A stretch of 64,000 bases of DNA. Source: Geodermatophilaceae bacterium URHA0031 (GTDB lineage: Bacteria; Actinomycetota; Actinomycetes; Mycobacteriales; Geodermatophilaceae). The stretch covers positions 124,001-188,000 of the forward strand of contig JHVP01000005.1 of assembly GCA_000620205.1 (NCBI GenBank), written 5' to 3'. Positions 8,970 through 16,918 of this stretch are shown here, one piece after another. The stretch's first letter is position 1. Each line of letters starts with the position of its first letter. Both the position numbers and the translations under genes were made by a program. The notes under the pieces were generated by a model. It did no database searches. It saw only the letters and a list, made by a program, of their open reading frames with translations, and was not told where the DNA came from.

Positions 8970-9520
8970 CCGGGGCGACCGATGTCCGGCGCCCGTGGCT
9001 GCCGGCCGGGTTGCGCGCTCACGGCCTGACCCAGGACGACGTCGCCACGCTCACCTACGTCCTCATCGACGAGATCGTCGGCTCCTCCGTGACCTTGGCG
9101 CTCTCCTCGTGGCCGTGGGCCGACGCCCGTGGCCGACTGCGGTTCGCCATCGACGACACGACCCGCGGCGTCGCCGTGGACCTCGCTGCCCTGGAGCGGG
9201 CCCTGTACCGAGGCTGGTTGCGCCGGTCGCCGCGCGTCGGCGACGTCTTCGGAGCCCGCGTCCCCGAACGCGTCCACGAGCTGCAGGAGCCGAGCGAGGC
9301 CCCGCTGTGGACCCGACCGGTGGCCGAGCTGTTCGACGGCCCCGTGTACGACCTGACGCAAGAGGCCCGCACGGTCGCGAAGCTCGCCACAGACGCCGTC
9401 GTCGCCGGCCTGCTGCCGACGGGGCTCGCCGAACGTCTCGACCTCCCGGCCAGGCGGGCCGCCCAGACCAAGCCCGTCCCCCGGCGAGATGCGGTCAGGG
9501 CGGAGGCGCGGGATGCCTGA
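8966..9520 (+). CDS. Unrecognised protein, middle gene of DUF2278-MBL operon
   Basis: A 184-aa protein that I do not recognise. It is hydrophilic, probably mostly helical, with no membrane segment and no obvious catalytic motif. Features are PWLPAGLRAHGLTQDDV near the start, an SSWPWAD segment, and a C-terminal stretch with regular helices (ARTVAKLATDAVVAGLLP). The GTG at 8966 has GAGGGG six bases upstream; a GTG at 8918 would add 16 residues. Its stop overlaps the start of the MBL gene (ATGCCTGA), so the two are co-translated. Tight coupling suggests it acts with the MBL hydrolase, perhaps as an adaptor or immunity-like partner (inference). Confidence 0.7.
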   Translation: MTGATDVRRPWLPAGLRAHGLTQDDVATLTYVLIDEIVGSSVTLALSSWPWADARGRLRFAIDDTTRGVAVDLAALERALYRGWLRRSPRVGDVFGARVPERVHELQEPSEAPLWTRPVAELFDGPVYDLTQEARTVAKLATDAVVAGLLPTGLAERLDLPARRAAQTKPVPRRDAVRAEARDA

Positions 9521-10715
9521 GCCGTCGTGGGCCATCCCGGAGGGCCTTTTCCGCGCCGACAGTGCCGGCGGCTTCGCCGCGGAGTGTGCTGCCGCACCGG
9601 ACTCGCTGCTGTACTTCCTGCTCAACGTCGGCGACGGCGACACCCAACTGGTGCTGCTCCCCGAGCGCGCCGGCCGCCGCCGCGCAGTCGTCGTCGACGT
9701 GGCGACCACCGGCAAGCTGGTGGGCCTGCTCGAGGCTCTCGCCGGCGCTGGCGTCCTGCCGCCGTTGGCCGACGCCCGACGATTGTTCCCCCTCGTGGTG
9801 GGCACGCACCCGCACGCGGACCACATCAGCGGGATGCCTGAGTTCCTCGAGCGGTTCGGCGGACAGGTCGACGAGTACTGGGAGCCCGGGTACCACCACC
9901 CGAGCGCGGCCTTCGTCGAGACGATGGTGGCGCTGGAGGACTCGGACATCCTGCACACCCAGCCGACCAGCGGTACGACACGCACGCTCGACGCCGTCCG
10001 CTTCACCGTGCTGACCCCCGGGATCGGACTGCGCAACCGCTTCGACTCCTACGGTGTGGAGATCAACGACTCCTCCATCAGCCTGAAGGTGGAGTACCCC
10101 GCAGCGCGGATCACCGAGGCAGCGGATGCTGCGGACGAGGCGAACACCAACCGGCTCCTGCTGAAGGTCGACGACCCCTGGGCCCTGGTGCTGGGCGCCG
10201 ACGCCCAGACGACGGCGTGGGCGCAGGCAGCGGTCGACTTTCCGGAGTTGCAGTCGCGGCCGGGGTCGGCGCTGTACAAGGAGCTCGCGGCTGCCCGTGG
10301 GCAGGACTACCTGCGGGCACACGTCCTCAAGGTGTCCCACCACGCGTCCAAGCACGGCATCAACCTGGAACTCGTCGAGCGCATGGCCCCCCAGGTCGCG
10401 CTCATCTCCTCGGTGGGTGGCGGCGGGAAGTACGGCTTCCCGCACGCCCTGGCCACGGAGGCCCTACGGGAGGCGCTGCAGCCGACTGCCGCCAAGGGCA
10501 CGCCGCGGCTCGCCGACCACGACCTCGGCATCCATTACACGGCCGGGCTGGAGGTGCACGCCGACGGTGAGCCGACGCCGTTGGGCTCGGTGGCCCTCAT
10601 GGTCCCGGCCAAGAGCGGCTCCAAGCTGCGGCTGTGGCGCTTCGGGGACGCCGCACAGGACGAGGTGGACCTGACCCTCGGTCGAGAGATGACGAGGCTC
10701 CGCTCCCGCCGATGA
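9513..10715 (+). CDS. MBL-fold metallo-hydrolase, ComEC-like
   Basis: A 400-aa metallo-beta-lactamase-fold protein. The metal motif HPHADH is at about 91-96, followed by ISGMPEF. Later ligands include D in LVLGADAQ and the HVLKVSHHASKHG block, which matches the ComEC/Rec2-type MBL domain (L-x-V-x-H-H-G-S-x-x-S). The start VGDGDTQLVLLP likewise resembles ComEC (D-V-G-Q-G-D-x). No membrane segments are present, so this is a stand-alone soluble relative, not the channel. The ATG at 9513 has GGAGG about 9 bases upstream. It is the last gene of the DUF2278 operon, followed by a short hairpin at 10742. The substrate is unknown; nucleic acid is one possibility. Confidence 0.88.
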   Translation: MPEPSWAIPEGLFRADSAGGFAAECAAAPDSLLYFLLNVGDGDTQLVLLPERAGRRRAVVVDVATTGKLVGLLEALAGAGVLPPLADARRLFPLVVGTHPHADHISGMPEFLERFGGQVDEYWEPGYHHPSAAFVETMVALEDSDILHTQPTSGTTRTLDAVRFTVLTPGIGLRNRFDSYGVEINDSSISLKVEYPAARITEAADAADEANTNRLLLKVDDPWALVLGADAQTTAWAQAAVDFPELQSRPGSALYKELAAARGQDYLRAHVLKVSHHASKHGINLELVERMAPQVALISSVGGGGKYGFPHALATEALREALQPTAAKGTPRLADHDLGIHYTAGLEVHADGEPTPLGSVALMVPAKSGSKLRLWRFGDAAQDEVDLTLGREMTRLRSRR

Positions 10716-11026
10716 ACGTGCCCGCTGACGTGCGGGCGAACGATGCCCTGTGCCGGGCATCCCTCACCGGGGTCTGGCGGGACGGACGACGGACCTCAGC
10801 CACGCGTGCACGGCGGCCGGCGAGGGAGCCACGGCGACGGTCACCACCTTCCCGCACTCCCGTTCCCACCACGGTCCGAGCGTGCTCGGCCGGGCACGGA
10901 AGTCATGGCTGGGCGATCGCCGAACCAGCGTCACCGCCGTCTCCCAGGGTCGCCCTCCTTGACACGTCGCTGACGTGCACAGGATGGTCTTGACCACCGG
11001 GTCAGCGGTCCCGGTTGGGAGCGGCC
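10716..11026. other. Intergenic between MBL operon and PAP2 fusion gene
   Basis: About 310 bases. It holds the GATGCCC/GGGCATC hairpin at 10742-10761 and presumably the promoter for the PAP2-kinase gene. No gene is supported. Confidence 0.45.
10742..10761 (+). terminator. Stem-loop after MBL operon
   Basis: A perfect 7-bp inverted repeat (GATGCCC, loop TGTGCC, GGGCATC) lies 26 bases after the MBL stop codon. There is no T-run, as is usual for terminators in such GC-rich genomes. Confidence 0.45.
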
Positions 11027-13219
11027 ATGAACCTGCCCACCGACCATGTGGACCACGCGCGGGTCCCGGAGATCCCGAGCGGGACGCCCCGTCGCACTCG
11101 CCGGCCGTCCGGGGAGCCACCGGCGCTCCCCCGCCACCTCCAGGTCAGCGGTGTCGGATGGCTGCTGGCCACCGCGGTCCTGGTCGGGTCGGCCCTGCTG
11201 GTGTTCGCCGGAGGCTTGCACGGCGTGGCAGTGGGCGTGACGATCGCTGACGACGCCGTGGTGAGCTGGTTGCAGGGTCTGGGCGCTCCGGGGTCGGTGC
11301 GCATCTTCCGAGTCCTGGCCTGGCCCAGTTCGTGGGCGTTCCTGAACGCCGTCGGACCGGCGCTGCTGGTCACCCTGCTCGTGTTGCGCCGCTTCCGGCA
11401 TCTGGTCGTCGCGTTGATGGCCTTCACGGTGTTGCAGGTCGTGGCCGGGATCCTGCTCGCCACGTGGATGCACCGGCCCAGGCCGTTCGGAGTGCGGCTT
11501 CGAGCGGACTGGGGCGGCTGGGCGATGCCCTCCCTGCAGATGACGCTGCTCACGGCGGGGTTCGTGGCCATCCTGTACTCGCTGGTCCCCGCAGGCCGGT
11601 GGCGCAATCGCGGCAAGTGGGCCGCAACCGTGGTGATCGCGCTGGTCGGACTGAGCCGGGTCGCCCTCGGGGTGGATGCGCCGTCCGACGTGCTCGTGGG
11701 GATCGTGCTCGGCGTGACGGTACCGCTGGTCGCGTTTCGCTGGTTCACGCCCGACGAGGTCTTCCCGGTGAGCTACCGGCGCGGCCGGGCGGCACATCTC
11801 GACGTGGGCGGTCCTCGCGGCGAGGCGATCCGGCGGGCGCTGCATGACCAGTTGGGCGTGATCGTGGACGAGGTCGAGCCCTTCGGCCTGTCCGGCTCGG
11901 CCGGATCGACCCCGCTGCGGATCAGCACCGAGGGCGACCCGCCACGAGTCCTGTTCGGCAAGTTGTACGCCAAGAGCCATCTGCAGGCGGACCGCTGGTA
12001 CAAGCTCGGGCGCGAGCTCCTCTACGGGCAGTTGGAAGACGAGAAACCGTTCAACACCGTGCGCCGGCTGGTCCAGCAGGAGGACTACGCCCTCTCCCTG
12101 GTGCAGCGGGCCGGTCTACCGAGCCCGACCCCGTACGGGTTCGTGGAGATCACGCCGGAGCGCGAGTACCTGCTCGTCACCGAGTTCTTCGACGGCGCGG
12201 TCGAGCTCGGCGACGCCGCGGTCGACCAGCAGGTCATCGACGACGGCCTACGGATCGTCCGCAAGCTGTGGGACGCCGGTCTTGCCCACCGCGACATCAA
12301 ACCGGCCAACCTGCTGGTCCGCGACGGCCACCTCCTGCTGATCGACGTGGCCTTCGTGGAGGCACGGCCGAGCCCGTGGCGGCAGGCCGTGGACCTGGCG
12401 AACATGATGCTGTGCCTCGCGCTGCGCAGCGATCCCGACCAGGTGTTCCGTCGGGCGCAGCGGGAGTTCAGTGTCGAGGAGATCACCGAGGGACTTGCGG
12501 CCGCACGCGGCCTGGCACTGCCGTCCCAGCTGCGCCGGATGATGCGCGCCCAGGGACGCGACCTGCACGCCGAGTTCGTGAAGCTGCTCCCCCGGCCACC
12601 GCGCCCCGTGTCCGTCCAACGCTGGACCGGACGTCGGCTGGTCCTGCTCGCGGCCTCCGTCGCGGTGCTCGTGCTCGCCTACGAGGTGGTCATAGGAGGC
12701 CGGGCGGATCCGCTGCGCCGCCCCGGCGACGTCTACGTCGGCGCACTGTCCTGCTCGGTGCCGGAGCCGCTGTGGCTCCTCGCCCAGTCGGTGCCCGCCG
12801 CCTCGAGCGTGCCGTGCGTGCGGTCCCTGCCACCCGGGTGGGCTCTCGGCCACGTGACGGTCATGAGCGGTCGGTCAACTCTCACGTTCGACCACGACCG
12901 CGCAGGCCCCGGCGCGATGGTGGCGGCATTCACCGCCCGATGTGATCCGGGCGCAGCTGTCCCTGTCGGCACCGACGCGACGGGGATGAGGAGCTACCAG
13001 CGCGTGGAGACGTCGGCCGAGCGGGTTGCGATCACCCGCTTCGACGTCCTGCCACGGGGCTGTCTCACGACGCGCCTCGTGGCACCGCCGGAACAGCAGG
13101 CGCGGCTGGCCGCCGAGATCCCAGAACTGCTCGACTTCACGACGCGCCAGCGGCTCGAGCGGACGTTGGCCCAGCGTTCGCACGGGCGGTTGCACCTCGA
13201 TGCGGCCGCCCCTCGATGA
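11027..13219 (+). CDS. PAP2 phosphatase fused to protein-kinase-like domain
   Basis: This 730-aa protein has three parts. An N-terminal membrane PAP2 region (about 40-240) has about six segments and degenerate phosphatase motifs (HRPRPFGVRL; GLSRVALGVDAPSDVLVG). A cytoplasmic kinase-like domain (about 265-530) has HRDIKPANLL as the catalytic loop, but LLIDVAF where DFG is expected. A second transmembrane helix (about 545-565, LVLLAASVAVLVLAYEVVIGG) leads to a roughly 170-aa extracytoplasmic tail with four cysteines. The PAP2 SGH motif reads PSLQM, with His replaced by Gln, so phosphatase activity is doubtful. The ATG at 11027 is preferred over a TTG 12 bases upstream because GGGAG precedes it. 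It may be a lipid-sensing kinase (inference). Confidence 0.85.
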   Translation: MNLPTDHVDHARVPEIPSGTPRRTRRPSGEPPALPRHLQVSGVGWLLATAVLVGSALLVFAGGLHGVAVGVTIADDAVVSWLQGLGAPGSVRIFRVLAWPSSWAFLNAVGPALLVTLLVLRRFRHLVVALMAFTVLQVVAGILLATWMHRPRPFGVRLRADWGGWAMPSLQMTLLTAGFVAILYSLVPAGRWRNRGKWAATVVIALVGLSRVALGVDAPSDVLVGIVLGVTVPLVAFRWFTPDEVFPVSYRRGRAAHLDVGGPRGEAIRRALHDQLGVIVDEVEPFGLSGSAGSTPLRISTEGDPPRVLFGKLYAKSHLQADRWYKLGRELLYGQLEDEKPFNTVRRLVQQEDYALSLVQRAGLPSPTPYGFVEITPEREYLLVTEFFDGAVELGDAAVDQQVIDDGLRIVRKLWDAGLAHRDIKPANLLVRDGHLLLIDVAFVEARPSPWRQAVDLANMMLCLALRSDPDQVFRRAQREFSVEEITEGLAAARGLALPSQLRRMMRAQGRDLHAEFVKLLPRPPRPVSVQRWTGRRLVLLAASVAVLVLAYEVVIGGRADPLRRPGDVYVGALSCSVPEPLWLLAQSVPAASSVPCVRSLPPGWALGHVTVMSGRSTLTFDHDRAGPGAMVAAFTARCDPGAAVPVGTDATGMRSYQRVETSAERVAITRFDVLPRGCLTTRLVAPPEQQARLAAEIPELLDFTTRQRLERTLAQRSHGRLHLDAAAPR

Positions 13220-13460
13220 GTGCAGGTCCGAGCGCTGCCTTCCGTCCCGCGCCACTCAGCCACGTGTGCCGCCGGCCCCACTCGGATGTCCACCGCCGGG
13301 ACCGCTGCCCGGTCGGAGCGGCCAGGACGAGGGCCCGGCCCGATGACCTGCCCACCCGGCGTGCCGCAGGGCAGGGACCCGGGACGCTGTCGGGCCAGCC
13401 CCGCTCCCCGCAGCCGCACCAGTCAGGTCGGGCCGTCGCGTGGCGGGAGCGCCCCGGTGC

Positions 13461-15149
13461 TCAGCCCGCCGGCTCGGCGTCGCCGGCGTGGCAGCGCACG
13501 CTGAGCAGGGCGATGTCGTCGTCGGCGCGACCCGCCACGATGTGGTCGAGCAGCTGGTCGCAGAGCTTCTCCAGGGGGAGGTCGGCCAGCTCGGGCAGCG
13601 CGCCGCAGAGCCGGGCCATGCCCTCGTCGATGCCGGTGCGCCCGTGCTCGATCAGCCCGTCGGTGTACAGGACCACGGTGTCCCCGGGCTGCAGCGCGAC
13701 CTCGTGATCGGTGCGGGGTCGGGGAAGATCTGTGCCGAGCAGCCGCTCGGGTGGGGTGTCCAGCACGTGCACCGAGCCGTCGGGCCGCACCCGCAGCGGC
13801 GGCAGGTGCCCCGCCGAGGACCACCGCAGCGTGCACGCCCCGGAGTTGCCCATCGGTTCGAGGCGAGCGACGAGCGCAGTCGCCAGGCTGCCGATGCGCA
13901 GCCCGGTGAGGACCGCGTCGACCCGCGCCAGGACATCGGCCGGGGTCTCGGGGCGGTCGTAGGCGATGCCGCGCAGGATGCTGCGGATCTGTCCCATCGC
14001 TGCGGCGGCGTCGACGTCGTGCCCGACCACGTCACCGATGACCAGCATCGTGGCACCGTCGGGCTGGCAGAAGGCGTCGTACCAGTCCCCACCGACCTGC
14101 TGGTGGGGGGCGGCCGGCCGGTACCGGACGGCGATGTCCAGGCCGTCGGGCTGCCGCGGCGGGGTGAGCAGGCTGTGCTGGAGGGTCTCGGCGACCCTCA
14201 GTTGCCGGCCGTAGAGCCGGGCGTTGTCCAGCGCCAGCGCACCGCGGCGGGCCACCTCGACGGCGGTGGTGATCTCGGCCTCGGTGTGCGGCGGGCGGGC
14301 GCCGGAGTTGACCATCGCGAGTGCACCGAAGGTCTCCCCGCGGGCCCGCAAGGGCACGATCAGGGTCGATGTGGACTGCAGCCGCCGCCACGCCGCCCGG
14401 ACCTCCTCGGTGGGCAACGACGGCGCGACGAGATGCTCGCGAATGCGCTCTATCTGCACCGGCTCCCCGGAACGCAGGGCACCGATCAGCGCGACGTCGT
14501 CGCCGGCGTCGGGTAGCCGACCGCGCAGGTAGGTGTCCAGGTCGGCCCGGTACGCAGGGTCGCGGTGGGCCGCCGCCCGCTCCCCAGGCCCACCGTCCTC
14601 GCCGGCGAGCGCGACGACCGCCCAGTCGCACAGCCGGCGCACCGCCAACTCGGCCAGCTGAGCGGCTGACTCGCCGGTGTCCAGGGTGGCGATCATGGTC
14701 TCGCTGACCTCGGCCAGGTAGTGCAGCCGATCCCGGTCAGCGGCGTCGTCGGCCGGGGGGTCCTCCGTCCGTCCGGCCTGACGCATCGGTTCGTCCGGCC
14801 GGTCCGTGGTCTCCCGCAACGAGACCTGCAACAGGCCACCGACGAGGACGGCGGTGGCGGTCAACCACCGCCCGGCCGGGGCGTAGAAGCCCTGCCAGGG
14901 CACCGGCAGGTCCGTGTCGCGGGCATGCCGCAGGTACGTGTACAGGCTCGTCCCGGACATCTCGGGGAGTGCGCCGGGGAGGCTGCGGCCGGTCAGCTCC
15001 GCCGCGTGTCGCCCGACCAGAGCCGCGCCGGCCGGGTTGACGTAGCCGATCGTCCAGTCGGCGTCGAGGACCAGGACTCCCTCGGCCAGCGTCTCCAGGA
15101 CTGCGGCCAGCGCGTCGGGCCCGAGCCGGATGGCGGTGGATCTGTTCAC
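13461..15149 (-). CDS. PAS-GAF-PP2C (SpoIIE-type) serine phosphatase
   Basis: This 562-aa protein begins with a PAS domain (about 5-100: LAEGVLVLDADWTIGYVNPAGAAL). A GAF domain follows (about 140-320), then a SpoIIE/RsbU PP2C phosphatase domain (about 335-555). The metal-binding aspartates are in VGGDWYDAF, VIGDVVGHDVDAA and GRADDDIALL. Such phosphatases dephosphorylate STAS anti-sigma antagonists in response to signals sensed by PAS/GAF. The GTG at 15149 is chosen because GGGGAGG lies just upstream. The MEDS-STAS protein at 1283-2128 is a conceivable partner, but linkage is not close. No transmembrane helix is visible. Confidence 0.92.
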   Translation of the reverse strand: MNRSTAIRLGPDALAAVLETLAEGVLVLDADWTIGYVNPAGAALVGRHAAELTGRSLPGALPEMSGTSLYTYLRHARDTDLPVPWQGFYAPAGRWLTATAVLVGGLLQVSLRETTDRPDEPMRQAGRTEDPPADDAADRDRLHYLAEVSETMIATLDTGESAAQLAELAVRRLCDWAVVALAGEDGGPGERAAAHRDPAYRADLDTYLRGRLPDAGDDVALIGALRSGEPVQIERIREHLVAPSLPTEEVRAAWRRLQSTSTLIVPLRARGETFGALAMVNSGARPPHTEAEITTAVEVARRGALALDNARLYGRQLRVAETLQHSLLTPPRQPDGLDIAVRYRPAAPHQQVGGDWYDAFCQPDGATMLVIGDVVGHDVDAAAAMGQIRSILRGIAYDRPETPADVLARVDAVLTGLRIGSLATALVARLEPMGNSGACTLRWSSAGHLPPLRVRPDGSVHVLDTPPERLLGTDLPRPRTDHEVALQPGDTVVLYTDGLIEHGRTGIDEGMARLCGALPELADLPLEKLCDQLLDHIVAGRADDDIALLSVRCHAGDAEPAG

Positions 15150-15627
15150 CACGCCTCCCCGGACTCGATGGGACGCCCCGCCGGTTCGAGGCGATGAGGA
15201 TGCCGGGACCCGCCCCGACGAGATGATCGTCGCGGGCCGGGCAACGTGACAGCGCCAGCGGTGGACCGACCCCGGCGTGGTGCCGGTGCCTTCGTCAGCG
15301 GGCGGCAGCGCCTGAACGGCGACCCAGCGGCTCGGGTTTGGGCCGCTGAGCCCAGGGCATTCCCACGGCGCCATCCGTCGAAGCACCCCACACCGGCGCA
15401 GCCGACCCACGAGGTCGGGCGGCGCACGGTGCCGCTCGGCACGACCACTGCTGACCGCGACCGAAGTCTAGGGGCGCGTGACGCCCCTCCACCAGGCTCG
15501 TCACAGCAGACCGCGACGCCGCCGGCCGGGAACTCGCCTCTACCGTCCGCGGGGTCGCCCGGCAAGGGGTCGACGAGTGGCGGCAGAGCGCGCACCCGAA
15601 CCATCGAGCGGTGCTGTACCGGCGCGG
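15150..15627. other. Intergenic with decayed coding sequence
   Basis: This lies between the phosphatase gene (minus) and the STAS remnant (plus). Around 15496-15632 one frame reads a plausible helical stretch (AGRELASTVRGVARQGVDEW) that stops just where the STAS-like frame begins. A frameshifted pseudogene is possible; nothing intact is supported. Confidence 0.35.
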
Positions 15628-15750
15628 GTAGCCGCCGAGGAGGATGCCGAACTGGCCGACCACCGACCGATCACCCTCGACCTCACTCGTCTCGGCCACG
15701 CCACCAGCGTCGGCGCCGGGCTCCTCCTCGAAGTCGCCGATCTCGGGTGA
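15628..15750 (+). pseudogene. Truncated STAS-domain fragment
   Basis: About 40 residues resemble the middle of a STAS domain (PITLDLTRLGHATSVGAGLL, then LEV). The last 50 residues of a normal STAS domain are missing, because the stop TGA overlaps the GTG start of the kinase gene (GTGA at 15747-15750). It is either a remnant or a shortened coupled ORF starting further upstream, at a GTG near 15478. Confidence 0.4.
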
Positions 15751-16670
15751 GCGGGCCGCGCTGGGCGGGCGAGCGGCCGTGCCCGGCCGACCGGGCTGCC
15801 GCGCTGGTCGCGGCCGCCTTCCCGAAGCTGGCCGGACTGCCCGTGGTGCCCCTCGCCGAGGGGTGGGACAACGCCGTCCACCGCGTCGGCGACACCTGGG
15901 TGTTCCGGTTCCCACGGCGAGCAGTGGCACTGCCCGGCTTCCGGCGCGAGCTGACCGTCCTCCCCCGGCTCGCCCCTCTCGTGCCCCTGCCCGTGCCCGT
16001 TCCCGAACTGATCGCGGCCGACGAGTACGACGACCCGTGGCCGTTCACCGGGGCGCGGCTGCTACCGGGCCGGGAGCTGGCCGAGGCGGCCCTGCCCGAC
16101 GGCCGGCGGACGGCGGCCGCGGCCGCACTGGGCAGGTTCCTGCGTGTGCTGCACGATCCGCGGACCCGCGATGCGGTGGCCATCGAACTCCCCGTCGACC
16201 CGATGCGGCGAGGATGGCCACGCGCGCGGATCGACGACACCCGGGACCTGCTGGCCCAGCTGGTGGCCGACGGCATCTGGGCCGGTGACCCGGCGGTCGG
16301 GATGGTGCTCCTCGACGCGGAGGAGCTCGACCGCCCGTCCGGCGAGCCGGTCCTGGTCCACGGTGACCTGCACATCCGGCACGTCCTGCTCGACGTCGAA
16401 GGCGCCGCGACCGGGGTCATCGACTGGGGGGACGTCTGCCTGGCCGACCCGGCAGTCGATCTCGCGCTCGCCTACACCGGCTTCAGGGGACCGGCGCGGG
16501 CTGCCTTCCTGGACGCCTACGGCGGGATCGACGCCGAGGGTGCGCTGCGGGCACGGGCCCTGGGCATCCGCTTGAGCGCCTTCCTCGCCGCCTACGCCGC
16601 TGACGCGGATAGATCCGCACTGCTCGCCGAAGCCCTCAGCGGGCTCGGCCGAGCCGTCGCCGCGACGTAG
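15747..16670 (+). CDS. Aminoglycoside phosphotransferase (APH) family kinase
   Basis: This 307-aa APH/choline-kinase-fold protein has the catalytic loop VHGDLHIRHVLLD with the metal Asp in VIDWGDVCLADPAVDLALA. The N-lobe has EGWDNAVHRVGDTWVFRFPR, giving the nucleotide Lys/Arg region; the usual Lys is replaced by Arg (FRFPR). In actinobacteria most such proteins act on small molecules other than antibiotics, so drug resistance should not be assumed. The GTG at 15747 overlaps the stop of a STAS fragment by 4 bp. Confidence 0.88.
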   Translation: MSGPRWAGERPCPADRAAALVAAAFPKLAGLPVVPLAEGWDNAVHRVGDTWVFRFPRRAVALPGFRRELTVLPRLAPLVPLPVPVPELIAADEYDDPWPFTGARLLPGRELAEAALPDGRRTAAAAALGRFLRVLHDPRTRDAVAIELPVDPMRRGWPRARIDDTRDLLAQLVADGIWAGDPAVGMVLLDAEELDRPSGEPVLVHGDLHIRHVLLDVEGAATGVIDWGDVCLADPAVDLALAYTGFRGPARAAFLDAYGGIDAEGALRARALGIRLSAFLAAYAADADRSALLAEALSGLGRAVAAT

Positions 16671-16918
16671 CCGCGCGGACCGCGTCCCTCCCCCGTCGGG
16701 GATGTCCCTGGTGGGGCGGCTCGTACGTCGCGGTGCCCGAGTCCCCCACCGGACGCTCCTCCGCGCCACTCCTTGAGCGCTGACCACGCCGGGTGGGCAG
16801 GTGCCCGGGAGGCCGGCCCTTGCCGGTGGCGTGCCCGCCGAGCAGAGTGACGATCTCCGTGAGCGACATCCCCGAAGGGGAGAGGTGCTGCTGTGCCAGG
16901 ACAGCGAGGCGGCTCACC

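Noticed and set aside
15747-16670. Aminoglycoside resistance kinase
   Set aside because: The fold is APH but this family is mostly involved with other small molecules; no evidence for drug specificity.
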